Source of the DNA: Hyphomicrobium denitrificans ATCC 51888
Lineage (GTDB): Bacteria; Pseudomonadota; Alphaproteobacteria; Rhizobiales; Hyphomicrobiaceae
Reading direction: 5' to 3'
NCBI RefSeq assembly: GCF_000143145.1
Contig: NC_014313.1
Span: forward strand, 2,852,001 to 2,916,000
Length of the DNA stretch: 64,000 bases
The notes under the pieces were generated by a model, which saw only the letters and a program-made list of their open reading frames with translations, did no database searches and was not told the origin of the DNA. Made by a program: the position numbers and the translations under genes. Positions 54,432 through 63,819 of the stretch are shown here, in pieces; within the stretch, counting starts at the first letter, position 1; each line of letters opens with the position of its first letter.

Positions 54432-55487
54432 ATGCCTGGAAGAAATTTAGTTTTTCGCGTTCTGGCTATCATCGCCGTACTTGCGCCGGAGTCCGTTGCG
54501 GCAAAGGACGTAAGCGTTACACCTGAGCAGGTCAGACGTCTCAACATCAAGCTTGAACCCGTGCGATCTGCGAGCACGGAGACGGTCGCGGTCCTGCCCG
54601 GCACCGTCGTTCCGCCCTTGAACTCACGACTTGTTGCCGCCGCACCCTTCGCGGGCACGGTGAACCAAGTGCACGTGCTGCCCGGTCAACGCGTGCTCAA
54701 GGGCATGCCCATGATCACAGTTTCCAGCCGCGAATTGCTCGAAGCCCAAAGCCAGATCGCTCAATCGGAGGCTGAACTGCAGACGGCCGAGGCCGTCGCA
54801 CGGCGAAGGCGAACGCTTGCCGATAAAAACTATCAAAATCCCACACTGGCAGATGAAGCCGAGGCTCAGGTGGCGAAAATCCGCGCTGTTCTAGAGCAGC
54901 ATAAGCGCGCGACGACGCTGAACGGAATAATCGCCGGAGAGAATGGACAATACACCATCCCGGCGCCGTCCGATGGAACGGTGGCAGAAACACGCGTCAT
55001 GCCCGGCGACAAAATCGAGGCAATGGCCGCGACTGTCACCATCGACACCAGCGATGAGCTATGGATCGAGATACAGGCGCCCGCCGACGTCATTGCCAAC
55101 GTCAAACCCGGCGACGTCGTACAGATCACTGACGGGCCCGCGGGCAAAGTGGTTTCGGTCGGAGGCTCTCTCGATCGGTTGACGCGCTCCACGGTGATGT
55201 TTGCAAGCGTCCCTGCCGACTCCCGCCTACGCACCGGGCAGATGGTCACCGTTAGCATTCTGCGTCGGACCGTTACCGACGCTCTGAACGTGCCCTCCTC
55301 GGCCATCGTCAAAATCGGCAATCGGCCAGCGGTATTCGTGCGCAATGAATCGGGATTTACGCTCGTGGCGGTGGAACTGCGCGGCAGCTCTCCCAACAAC
55401 GCAACGATCTCAGGCTCGGTGACAAGCAAAGCGGAGGTGGCAACGAGCGGTCTACCCCAGCTCGAGCGGATGTTGGCTGGAGAGTAG
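54432..55487 (+). CDS. RND efflux periplasmic adaptor (CzcB/CusB type)
   Basis: 351 residues: signal peptide (cleavage near SVAA), barrel-sandwich halves (PLNSRLVAAAPFAGTVNQVH and YTIPAPSDGTVAETRVMPGD) around a helical hairpin (~95-155), then beta-barrel and membrane-proximal domains. Links the inner-membrane pump to an outer-membrane channel. AAGGGA precedes the start. Four bases before the pump gene. No extra His/Met metal-binding N-terminal domain. Confidence 0.9.
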   Translation: MPGRNLVFRVLAIIAVLAPESVAAKDVSVTPEQVRRLNIKLEPVRSASTETVAVLPGTVVPPLNSRLVAAAPFAGTVNQVHVLPGQRVLKGMPMITVSSRELLEAQSQIAQSEAELQTAEAVARRRRTLADKNYQNPTLADEAEAQVAKIRAVLEQHKRATTLNGIIAGENGQYTIPAPSDGTVAETRVMPGDKIEAMAATVTIDTSDELWIEIQAPADVIANVKPGDVVQITDGPAGKVVSVGGSLDRLTRSTVMFASVPADSRLRTGQMVTVSILRRTVTDALNVPSSAIVKIGNRPAVFVRNESGFTLVAVELRGSSPNNATISGSVTSKAEVATSGLPQLERMLAGE

Positions 55488-55490
55488 CGA

Positions 55491-58400
55491 ATGTTGCGCC
55501 GTCTGATCGAGTTCGCACTCACGCAGCGGATCTTTGTCCTTGCGATGTCCGGCCTTGTCGCGGCTGGCGGTTTCTACGCATGCCGGACGATTCCAATCGA
55601 CGCGTTTCCGAACATCTCGCCTGTTCAGGTGAAGATGATTCTGAAAGCGCCGGGCATGACGCCGGAGGAGGTGGAAACCAGGATCATCACCCCGATCGAG
55701 ATGGAGTTGCTTGGCATCCCAGGGCAAACGATCCTGCGGTCGGCGGCAAAGTACGCGATTGCCGATATCACACTCGATTTCGCCGATGGGACCGACATCT
55801 ACTGGGCACGCCAGCAGGTTGCGGAACGCCTGGCGGGCGTGCGCGGCGATCTGCCCAAGGATGTCACGGGCGGCCTGGCGCCGGTTTCGACACCGCTTTC
55901 AGACATCTTCATGTTCACGATCGAGGGCGGAGACCTGACGCTCGAACAGCGCCGAAGTCTGCTTGATTGGACGATACGTCCGGCGCTTCGTACCATTCCG
56001 GGCGTTGCCGACGTCAATGCTCTCGGCGGCATGGTTCGGACATTCGAAATCATTCCCAACCAAGCCGCGCTTGCGTCCGCAGGTCTCGGCATTCCGGATC
56101 TTGCCGCCGCCATCGAGGCGAACAATCGCAACGACGGCGCCGGGAGATTGATCGAAGGCGAAAAGGCACTCGTCGTACGCGCTCAGGGCGCCATCGAGAC
56201 GCCCAACGACCTCGCACAGATTGTCCTTAAACTGGATGGTCCGCGCGTGTTGCGTCTTGGCGACGTTGCGAAGATCCAGATCGGGAGTCTGACGCGATAC
56301 GGCGCCGTCACCGAAGACGGAAAGGGCGAAGCCGTTGAAGGCCTGGTCCTGTCGTTGCGCGGCGCCGACGCTAGCGCCATCGTCAAAGCCGTTCGACAAC
56401 GGCTCGATGATCTCAAGGCAAGTCTGCCGCCCGGCGTGCGGATCGACGTCTTCTATGATCGCTCCGATCTCATCGCCAGTGCGGTCGGCACAGTCAAAAA
56501 AGCACTGATCGAAGCTACCGTTCTCGTGGTGCTGCTGCTTGTCGCCTTCCTGGGCAACTTGCGCGCGGCGCTCGTCGTCGCTGTTACGTTGCCGTTCGCC
56601 GCTCTCATGACGTTCGTCATGATGCATCTCTTCGGCATGTCGGCGAACTTGATGAGCCTCGGCGGACTGGCGATTGCCATCGGCCTCATCGTCGATGCCG
56701 CGGTCGTCGTTGTCGAGAACACGGTCGAACGGCTTCAGCACAATCAAGTGCCGGCGGCGGTGCCAAAGCTTCACACTGTCTATCGGGCCGCGAGTGAGGT
56801 CGCTGTACCTGTCGCGGCCGGCATTCTGATCATCTGTCTCGTATTTCTGCCGCTGCTGTCGCTGCAGGGCCTCGAGGGCAAGCTCTTCGGCCCGGTCACG
56901 CTTACGATCATCTTCGCTCTGAGCAGCTCGCTGATTTTATCACTCACGCTGATCCCCGTTCTTTCCTCGCTGATGCTCAACGCCGGTCCGCATTCGGAAC
57001 CGCTGCTGATGCGGTTTCTCAATCGGGGTTATCGCGCGCTGCTCAAGTCCTGCCTTGCCTTCCCGCTGCCGGTTTATCTGGTCGCCGTCATGGGTATCGG
57101 CCTCATGGGCGTCGCGTATAGCGCAATCGGAAAATCGTTCATGCCGACGATGGACGAGGGCGCAGTGATTATGCAGATCACCAAGCACCCATCGATCAAT
57201 TTGCAGGCGAGCATCGAAGGCGATCTTCAAATCCAGCGCGTGCTGAAAGAAAAAGTTCCGGAGATCGAGCGCATCGTTGCGCGCGTCGGTTCGGACGAAT
57301 TGGGGCTCGATCCTATGGGCCTCAACGAGACCGACACGTTCATGGTTCTAAAGCCGAAGCACGAGTGGCGCGTCCCGGACAAGGCCTGGCTCCTGGAACA
57401 GCTTCGCGCCGCAATGGCCGATCTCCCGGGCTATGAATTCGCGTTTACGCAGCCAATCGAGATGCGGACCAATGAAATGCTGACGGGGGCGCGTGGCGAC
57501 CTCGCCGTCAAGATTTTCGGCCCAGACATCAAAATGCTTTCGGATCTTGCGGGGAAAATTCAGGCGACCCTGAGCAATGTCGCGGGCGCCGCGGAAGTTT
57601 CGACCGTCGCCAACGACACCGTCGACTATCTTCAAATCAATGTCGACCGCCTCTCGGCGGGCCGCACAGGCCTTTCGCCGACAAGGCTTCAGGACGAGCT
57701 TCGCTCAACTCTTGAGGGCTCCGCAGCAGGCATCGTCGCAGAGCCCGGACGCAGAACCAATATCATCCTGCGCGGCGCACAGACCGTTCGCGAGGCGCCG
57801 GAGATTTTTGCCGCGACGCAGCTCTCGTCGGGTGACGGAGGGCTCGTTCGCGTCGGCGATGTTGCAAAGCTCGAGCGCGTCGCGGGACCGGTCAAGATCG
57901 ATCGCGAGAATGCGTCGCGTTTTGCCATCGTGCAGGCTTACGTTACCGGCCGCGACCTCGTCGGATTTGTCCAAGAGGCTCAACGTGTCGTCGCCTCTCA
58001 GGTGCCGCTGCCCCAGGGCTATTACCTTGTTTGGGGCGGACAGTTCGAAAATCAGCGCCGCGCCGCTGCCCGTCTCGTCATCGTCGTACCGATTGCACTC
58101 GGCCTGATCTTTGGCGTCCTCTTCGCCGTGCTGCGCTCGATCCGGCAGGCGCTTCTTATCCTTGTCAACATACCGTTCGCTCTTGTCGGTGGCGTTCTCG
58201 CACTCTGGATATCCGGCGAATATCTGTCGGTCCCCGCTTCCGTCGGATTCATCGCACTTCTTGGCATAGCAGTGCTGAACGGACTTGTGCTTGTCAGCCA
58301 CTTCAATGAGCTGCTGGCCGCCGGCGCGAGCGTTGCCGATGCCGTGTTTGAAGGAGCGCTTCGGCGGCTTCGGCCGGTGTTGATGACCGCCAGCATCGCG

Positions 58401-58655
58401 GCGTTCGGGCTCGTCCCGTTGCTGTTCGCCAATGGCCCTGGGTCCGAAATTCAGAAGCCGCTTGCCATCGTAGTCATTGGCGGTCTCGCAACCTCGACCG
58501 CGCTGACACTCATTCTGCTGCCGATCCTATTCCGCCGTTTCGGAATTGCCGGAGAGCGCGCAGCCAACACAACCGGACAACTCGCATGGACAAACTCCTT
58601 TGCAGGCTCACGCTCGTCTGCCCTCCTGACAGCACCGACCGCATCGTCGAACTGA
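55491..58655 (+). CDS. Heavy-metal RND efflux pump (CzcA/CusA family)
   Basis: 1,054-residue inner-membrane proton antiporter, 12 helices. HME-type signs: PIDAFPNISPVQV near the N-terminus, GGLAIAIGLIVDAAVVVVEN in TM4, MPTMDEGAVIMQ, and QPIEMRTNEMLTGARGDLAVKIFG in the porter domain. The TM4 segment has the second Asp but lacks the DFGxxVD form of classical Zn/Co/Cd pumps and is closer to CusA-like variants; the metal therefore stays open. The last residues overlap the next gene by 70 bases. No outer-membrane channel gene (czcC/cusC) in the cluster. Confidence 0.92.
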   Translation: MLRRLIEFALTQRIFVLAMSGLVAAGGFYACRTIPIDAFPNISPVQVKMILKAPGMTPEEVETRIITPIEMELLGIPGQTILRSAAKYAIADITLDFADGTDIYWARQQVAERLAGVRGDLPKDVTGGLAPVSTPLSDIFMFTIEGGDLTLEQRRSLLDWTIRPALRTIPGVADVNALGGMVRTFEIIPNQAALASAGLGIPDLAAAIEANNRNDGAGRLIEGEKALVVRAQGAIETPNDLAQIVLKLDGPRVLRLGDVAKIQIGSLTRYGAVTEDGKGEAVEGLVLSLRGADASAIVKAVRQRLDDLKASLPPGVRIDVFYDRSDLIASAVGTVKKALIEATVLVVLLLVAFLGNLRAALVVAVTLPFAALMTFVMMHLFGMSANLMSLGGLAIAIGLIVDAAVVVVENTVERLQHNQVPAAVPKLHTVYRAASEVAVPVAAGILIICLVFLPLLSLQGLEGKLFGPVTLTIIFALSSSLILSLTLIPVLSSLMLNAGPHSEPLLMRFLNRGYRALLKSCLAFPLPVYLVAVMGIGLMGVAYSAIGKSFMPTMDEGAVIMQITKHPSINLQASIEGDLQIQRVLKEKVPEIERIVARVGSDELGLDPMGLNETDTFMVLKPKHEWRVPDKAWLLEQLRAAMADLPGYEFAFTQPIEMRTNEMLTGARGDLAVKIFGPDIKMLSDLAGKIQATLSNVAGAAEVSTVANDTVDYLQINVDRLSAGRTGLSPTRLQDELRSTLEGSAAGIVAEPGRRTNIILRGAQTVREAPEIFAATQLSSGDGGLVRVGDVAKLERVAGPVKIDRENASRFAIVQAYVTGRDLVGFVQEAQRVVASQVPLPQGYYLVWGGQFENQRRAAARLVIVVPIALGLIFGVLFAVLRSIRQALLILVNIPFALVGGVLALWISGEYLSVPASVGFIALLGIAVLNGLVLVSHFNELLAAGASVADAVFEGALRRLRPVLMTASIAAFGLVPLLFANGPGSEIQKPLAIVVIGGLATSTALTLILLPILFRRFGIAGERAANTTGQLAWTNSFAGSRSSALLTAPTASSN

Positions 58656-58945
58656 TGCTTTCGCTGGATCCGCCGATCCCAGGCTTCACAACGTGGGATG
58701 CGAAAGGCCATGGCTTTGGATTCGTAGGCGCTACGGTGAGCGAGCGCGTGCGGGGCCATGTCAAAAGAAGCCTCATAACCACGGTTATCGAGCGGGGCGA
58801 GGCAGAGCGTCTTTTGCAAATCATTGCGCAAAAAGCGCCGCTTCCTCATCTCACCTTTTGGATCGAGCCTGTCGAGAGCTTCGGACGCCTGCAGGCGTTG
58901 AAGCCGACCAGCACACATCCCGCCGATCGAGCGGCACACCAATGA
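58586..58945 (+). CDS. DUF3240-like accessory protein of metal RND locus
   Basis: 119 residues, no signal peptide. CRLTLVCPPDSTDRIVELML, followed by GFTTWDAKGHG and a ferredoxin-like (PII-like) alpha-beta pattern up to FWIEPVESFG, fit DUF3240, small proteins regularly found beside CzcA/CusA pumps. Two Cys and several His might bind metal. It overlaps the pump gene by 70 bases and is coupled to the next gene (ATGA). Confidence 0.75.
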   Translation: MDKLLCRLTLVCPPDSTDRIVELMLSLDPPIPGFTTWDAKGHGFGFVGATVSERVRGHVKRSLITTVIERGEAERLLQIIAQKAPLPHLTFWIEPVESFGRLQALKPTSTHPADRAAHQ

Positions 58946-59154
58946 GTCTCGATCTGCTCACCGAAACCGTTCTGACCTGCGCAGGGCCGCTTCTGTTTGT
59001 GGGGTGCGTCTGGGCTCTGGCGGTGTGGGCGCTCAACTTTCCCGATGCGCGTACGGAGTGGCACCGGCGGCTTATCTCAGCCAGTCCGCCGCCAAAATCA
59101 AAACCGACGACGGTTCGGTCCTTCAAGGACAAGACCAAAGACACAACCCGCTAA
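58942..59154 (+). CDS. Small single-span membrane protein in the metal-efflux operon
   Basis: 70 residues: one hydrophobic helix (~10-32, TCAGPLLFVGCVWALAVWAL) with two Cys, then a basic, Pro/Lys-rich soluble tail. The ATG overlaps the stop of the DUF3240 gene. Function unknown; its position suggests a helper of the pump. Confidence 0.65.
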   Translation: MSLDLLTETVLTCAGPLLFVGCVWALAVWALNFPDARTEWHRRLISASPPPKSKPTTVRSFKDKTKDTTR

Positions 59155-59170
59155 CAGTTGAGGAGAATCA

Positions 59171-59482
59171 ATGATGCACAGCATCACCGCACTAATGTTG
59201 TTGAGCACAATCGCGGGTCTGAGCGCTGGCGGCGGTGCCTTCGAACAAGCCAACGCTTCGCCCTTGAGCCCCTTGGCGAACGGCACGACTTTTGGAGGGT
59301 TAGTGCACCTTGCAGACGCGCGCGACTATCGGCACTGCCACAACATCCACACCCGCGTTTACTGCCACCGGCGCGATCGTCTTCCGATGAATTGGCCGCC
59401 GCTGTCGGATACGCCGAGCCAAGACAGAAAGAAACCTCGAGACGCATCTGAGCGCCCGACCCGCACGCTGGATAAGTCATAA
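59171..59482 (+). CDS. Small secreted Cys/His-containing protein
   Basis: 103 residues after a GAGGAGA ribosome site. Signal peptide (about 1-29, ANAS), then a mature part with HCHNIHTRVYCHRRDR that could bind metal or form a disulfide, and a charged tail. It is 16 bases after the preceding gene, so probably the last gene of the czcBA-type operon. Not a recognised family. Beyond it, 59483-59763 shows no gene. Confidence 0.65.
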   Translation: MMHSITALMLLSTIAGLSAGGGAFEQANASPLSPLANGTTFGGLVHLADARDYRHCHNIHTRVYCHRRDRLPMNWPPLSDTPSQDRKKPRDASERPTRTLDKS

Positions 59483-59763
59483 TTCAAGCGACAGCCGACA
59501 ATATCCGAACAGACAGAGAGAGGTCATGTGCATCGCGATCGCCGGGTCAGCTCTGTCAGGGACATCTGCAAAGGGTTCACATTTGCGACCTACACTGCGC
59601 AGTAAAACGCAATGGCGCCGATCACATCGTCTACTCGTTTTCCGATGCTGGACAGCGGAGACATTCCGCTCGCGGTTCAATGGCGATTTCATCGAACCCA
59701 AAAAATAGCCGGCGCCAACAAGTCAACCACCTCGCGGACTAATGCAGCAGAGTTGCTAGAAAC

Positions 59764-61116
59764 ATGCGTGTGATCAAATACTCTTTCTGGATGTTCTTGG
59801 CGGCGCTGACTGCGCTGTGGCTAGTCGCCGAGCCGAGGGCATTTGTACCGGATAGTTTCTTCGCTTTCCGCTCGGTGATGGTTCAATACTCGGGCATTCT
59901 CGCCATCGGCTGCATGAGTCTGACCATGATGCTCGCGCTTCGCCCACGATGGCCCGAGCCGTGGTTCGGCGGCCTCGACAAGATGTACCGTCTGCACAAG
60001 TGGCTGGGCATCGGCGCTTTGGTTATCGCCGTCTTGCACTGGCTATGGGCCGTTGGTCCAAAATGGGCAGTGAGCTTCGGGGTTCTTGAACGTCCGACTC
60101 GCGGACCGAGACCGCCCGCAGCGAGTCAGGTCGAGCAAACCTTCGCGAATCTCCGTCAGAGTGCCGAGCAGATTGGCGAATGGGCGTTCTACGCGGCAGT
60201 TCTGCTCATCTTCATCGCTCTCATCCAGCGCATTCCTTATCGATTCTTCTATCAGACCCACAAGCTGCTCGCCGTTGCTTATCTCGTGTTGGTCTTTCAC
60301 TCCGTCGTGCTCATCAAGTTCACCTACTGGTCGTCTCCGATCGGCATCATCACTGGGGTATTGATGGCGGGTGGCGTATGGGCCGCCGTCATCCTTCTCC
60401 TGGGACGCGTGGGCATTCACCGGCGCGTCGCGGGGCGCATCGCGTCTCTTGATTATTATCCCGGCGTGAGAGTTCTCGAAGCCGAGATCGATGTTCCCTC
60501 GGGATGGCCTGGCCATCAACCCGGTCAATTCGCGTTCGCCACGTCCGACGCAAGCGAGGGCGCACACCCCTACACGATCGCGTCCGCGTGGAACGCAACT
60601 AACCACCGCATCAATTTCATTGTGAAGGAACTTGGCGACCATACCCGCCGCCTCAAAGACAAGCTTTCCGTGGGGCAAGAGATCAGTATTGAAGGGCCTT
60701 ACGGTTGCTTCACGTTCGACGACGACCGCCAGCATCAAATCTGGATCGGCGCGGGCATCGGCATCACCCCGTTCATTGCCCGAATGAAATACCTCGCGGA
60801 ACTCCGCAAGAATGCCGGAGAACATTCTCTCCTGAGAATCGATCTCTTTCATCCGACGGCCGATTACGACGAGATCGCGGAGCGCAAGCTCAGAGCAGAT
60901 GCCGAGGCCGCTGGCGTGCGACTGCATTTTCTTGTCGATGCGCGTGATGGCCGTCTCAATGGCGAGCGGATTCGCGCCGAAATCCCGGACTGGCAGGAAG
61001 CGAGTATCTGGTTTTGCGGTCCAGTGAGGTTCGGCGACGCCCTGCGACGGGATTTTTCCCAGAAGCAGTTCCCTGTTCACGAGCGGTTTCACCAGGAACT
61101 TTTTGAGATGCGCTGA
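59764..61116 (+). CDS. Ferric-reductase-like flavocytochrome
   Basis: 450 residues. The N-terminal half has about six helices with His residues positioned as in ferric reductase / NOX heme domains (LDKMYRLHKWLG, VLHWLWA, FYQTHKLLAVAYLVLVFHSVVL). The C-terminal half is an FAD/NAD ferredoxin-reductase module (GQFAFATS, HPYTIAS, IGAGIGITPFIARM, WFCGPVRFG). It would move electrons from NAD(P)H across the inner membrane, to iron or another periplasmic acceptor. Stands alone, but near the metal-efflux genes. Confidence 0.87.
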   Translation: MRVIKYSFWMFLAALTALWLVAEPRAFVPDSFFAFRSVMVQYSGILAIGCMSLTMMLALRPRWPEPWFGGLDKMYRLHKWLGIGALVIAVLHWLWAVGPKWAVSFGVLERPTRGPRPPAASQVEQTFANLRQSAEQIGEWAFYAAVLLIFIALIQRIPYRFFYQTHKLLAVAYLVLVFHSVVLIKFTYWSSPIGIITGVLMAGGVWAAVILLLGRVGIHRRVAGRIASLDYYPGVRVLEAEIDVPSGWPGHQPGQFAFATSDASEGAHPYTIASAWNATNHRINFIVKELGDHTRRLKDKLSVGQEISIEGPYGCFTFDDDRQHQIWIGAGIGITPFIARMKYLAELRKNAGEHSLLRIDLFHPTADYDEIAERKLRADAEAAGVRLHFLVDARDGRLNGERIRAEIPDWQEASIWFCGPVRFGDALRRDFSQKQFPVHERFHQELFEMR

Positions 61117-61283
61117 GCGCTTGCCTCTCCGGGAGTAACAGGACTGGGCTTATCGGATACGATCTGCTCGACGACGCGATCGAGATAGACGAGTAGATCG
61201 ACATCCGGTCGCTCGAAGCGATTCCTCCGCCGCGGGACAAGATCGGCGGTGCGCGGTGCATCGCCGATCGAGCTTTATAGAAC

Positions 61284-62030
61284 TCAACCGATGGTGTAGC
61301 CGCCGTCGACCACGATCTCCTGACCGTAGATATTCTTGGCTCCCTCGGACGCGAGGAATAAGGCCGTCTCGGCGATATCATTCGCCTCTCCAAATGCTCC
61401 TGGCATCAGCCGGGCATTTATATTCTTGCCCACGGCGGCGAGGACGTCGTCGGGAAGACCGACCTTGCTCCATAGGGGCGTGCTGATGGGACCGGGCGCC
61501 ACGCAGTTCACACGGATCTTTCGTGGAGCGAGTTCAACCGCAAGCGTCTGCGCAAACGACTTCAACGCAGCCTTGCTGGAGTTATAAATCGCCAGCCCGG
61601 GGAATCCGACGGTCGTCAGGAACGTGGTGATGAAAAGCACGCTGCCGCCGCCATTGATATGCGGCAGGAATTTTCGCACAGTTTCCGTTGCAGCGACGAA
61701 ATTCAAGTTGAATTGATCGGCAATTGCGACCTGGTCGCTGTTTTCGAACGACACCACTTTCGCGCCCCCAGCATTGGGGACGACGACATCGACAGCTCCG
61801 AAGGCCTTGATCGTTTCCGCGACCAAACGATGGAGGTCCGCCGCTTTCGTAACATCACCAGGCACAACCAGAACGTTTTCCGGCGACTGCTTTTTGAGTT
61901 CCAGCAATCCCTGCTCCGAGCGGGCCATGACTGCAAGCCGATAGCCGGCGCCAAGAAACTTCTCCGCGATAGCGCGACCTATTCCGGTGCTCGCTCCTGT
62001 AACGACTGCTACTTTGTGCTTTCTTTCCAT
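61284..62030 (-). CDS. SDR-family oxidoreductase with Thr at the catalytic Ser position
   Basis: 248 residues. Cofactor loop TGASTGIG and VVPNAGG (the usual NNAG altered). The catalytic Tyr-Lys is in YNSSKAALK; 13 residues before the Tyr, where Ser is usual, stands Thr (VLFITTFLTTVGFPG). The family C-terminus GQEIVVDGGYT is intact. Substrate unknown. Divergent from an Rrf2 regulator, which likely controls it. Confidence 0.87.
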   Translation of the reverse strand: MERKHKVAVVTGASTGIGRAIAEKFLGAGYRLAVMARSEQGLLELKKQSPENVLVVPGDVTKAADLHRLVAETIKAFGAVDVVVPNAGGAKVVSFENSDQVAIADQFNLNFVAATETVRKFLPHINGGGSVLFITTFLTTVGFPGLAIYNSSKAALKSFAQTLAVELAPRKIRVNCVAPGPISTPLWSKVGLPDDVLAAVGKNINARLMPGAFGEANDIAETALFLASEGAKNIYGQEIVVDGGYTIG

Positions 62031-62382
62031 GTCCTGCTCATGCTGCTTGCTTGACGATGACTGTACTCATGCTTCGCGCGACAACCAGAACACCGCCTTG
62101 GCGCCAGGTTGGGCGATCCCGAATGGAGAGAGCTAGAATGGGGCATCGACCGTCGTCGATAGGGCCTTTTTTCGTTCCATGTAACGTAGACTAATAATGT
62201 CATCGTTATTCAGTCAACAAAAGGCGGACGAAATAAGTCTGCGTTATAACGAAGCAATTTTTTGCGCACTCCAGCCGGTGCTTGAAGCTTCGTAGAGGCA
62301 CCTGCGCCGGGTCCCGATCAAAGTCTGATCGCCGTCATCTCGGCTCTTGAAGAGTGTAACGTGGATATATAGCATCCCCTTT
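62031..62382. other. 352-base divergent promoter region between SDR and Rrf2 genes
   Basis: No gene seen. An imperfect inverted repeat AATAATG-N4-CGTTATT (about 62194-62211) and an A/T-rich stretch around 62220-62265 are candidate operator and promoter elements for the SDR and the Rrf2 gene. Confidence 0.45.
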
Positions 62383-62937
62383 ATGGCCTATATCGGAAAT
62401 GGCGTCGAATACGCTTTACACTGCCTTCTTTGGCTCACTGAGCCGGTCGAGCAACGACCGAGCAGCCGGGATCTTGCCGATCTGCAGGGAATCTCTCCTG
62501 CGTTCTTGGCAAAGATCTTTGCAAAGCTAGAGAAGGCCGGCATCGTTGAAGCAAGCGGCGGCATTCGCGGCGGTTATCGTCTTGCCCGGCCGACTTCAAA
62601 AATCAGTGTTTTGAATGTCGTCGACGCCGTCGAAGGCAGCAAGCCGCTTTTCGATTGCCAGGAAGTTCGGGGACGGTGCGCACTGTTTGAGAACAAGCCA
62701 CCTAAGTGGGCAACCAAAGGTGTCTGCGAGATCCACGCGGTGATGTTGCGCGCCGAGAAAGTCCTACGCGACGAACTTTCCAAGACGACTCTTGCCTCTC
62801 TGTCAGATGGCAAACGCATGCCCGCCGGCTTCCAAAATCAAGTGCGCACTTGGTTTGCCGATCGCCAGACGGCACGAGAAGATGCGCGCATCGCCGCAAT
62901 GCGATCCCGTGCAGGTCATGACGACAAGGAGCGATAG
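62383..62937 (+). CDS. Rrf2-family transcriptional regulator
   Basis: 184 residues. Winged helix typical of Rrf2: YALHCLLWLTEP, LADLQGISPAFLAKIFAKLE, GGIRGGYRLARP. Three Cys follow (FDCQEVRGRCALFENK, GVCEIH) in the region where NsrR/IscR-like members bind an Fe-S cluster; alternatively they sense redox as thiols. Likely regulates the divergent SDR gene. The start at 62383 gives the family N-terminus (MAYIGNGVEYA). Confidence 0.9.
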   Translation: MAYIGNGVEYALHCLLWLTEPVEQRPSSRDLADLQGISPAFLAKIFAKLEKAGIVEASGGIRGGYRLARPTSKISVLNVVDAVEGSKPLFDCQEVRGRCALFENKPPKWATKGVCEIHAVMLRAEKVLRDELSKTTLASLSDGKRMPAGFQNQVRTWFADRQTAREDARIAAMRSRAGHDDKER

Positions 62938-63053
62938 GTCGAGGTATTCCAGAGTCCATGTCCGCAGCTGGAGTTGCAGCCGACGTTCGGAGCGGTTCCC
63001 TGTAAGCGCCAATGACCCGAAGCGAACCTGAAGCCGTCGGGCAGGTCGCGCGA

Positions 63054-63584
63054 TCAGGCGGGAACGTAAGTCAACCTGATCGCGTCCTCGCCGATCAGAT
63101 CGCTGGCCTCAAGGCGGAGCCGCGGCCGGGGGCCCGCGAAGAATGGCGCGCCACGGCCAAGCACCACGGGGTGGAAGTAGAGTCGATACTCGTCGATCAG
63201 AGCAAGCTCGCTCAGGCTTCCAGCCAGCTTTGGTCCGCTGACATGAATCTCGCCCGCGCGCTCCGCCTTCAGCCCGCGGATCACCGCCTCGACGTTGTCC
63301 CCGACAAGCGTGGCGTTGGGGCCGACCGACGTCAATGAGCGTGACACGACCCACTTCGGTTGGCTCCGCCACGCAGCCGCGAAGTCTTGCAACTCCGGAG
63401 TCCATTCGGGATGGTCCTCGTCCCAATAGCGCATGATCTCGTACATGCGGCGGCCGTACACACTGCCGGTCACGCTGCGCACTTGCTCGATCCAGTGACG
63501 AAAGAGCATGGGACCGGGCGCAAATTTCTCGTGGTCAACATAGCCGTCCAGGGACACATTCATTCCGAAGACGATCTTTGCCAT
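63054..63584 (-). CDS. RibD C-terminal domain (dihydrofolate-reductase-like) protein
   Basis: 176 residues: KIVFGMNVSLDGYVDHEKFA at the N-terminus and DEYRLYFHPVVLGRGAPFF near the end are typical of stand-alone RibD-C / YwjB-like proteins. They bind NADPH and are of unknown substrate; a true role in riboflavin or folate synthesis is unlikely. Transcribed alone and converging with the Rrf2 gene. Confidence 0.88.
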   Translation of the reverse strand: MAKIVFGMNVSLDGYVDHEKFAPGPMLFRHWIEQVRSVTGSVYGRRMYEIMRYWDEDHPEWTPELQDFAAAWRSQPKWVVSRSLTSVGPNATLVGDNVEAVIRGLKAERAGEIHVSGPKLAGSLSELALIDEYRLYFHPVVLGRGAPFFAGPRPRLRLEASDLIGEDAIRLTYVPA

Positions 63585-63819
63585 GCCGCGAAATCTCCCA
63601 TTCGAGGTTCGTCGGCATGACCAACCGGCTGAACCGACGACCGGATTCAGATCATATTTTCCATGACTTGGTTAGCTACCGTCGCATCTGATCTCAGCGG
63701 CGTGTGGAGAGTTATAAATCGCATTGCGGAAAATATCTGTGCCGGCAACCGTCCTTTACTTGGCAACCGCCAAGCACTCGACTAGCGTTCGAGTAGGTTT
63801 GTTTTTACGGGGGGTTGCA

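Noticed and set aside
60043..61092. Minus-strand open frame opposite the ferric-reductase-like gene
   Set aside because: The plus-strand protein has clear heme and flavin motifs; the opposite frame does not.
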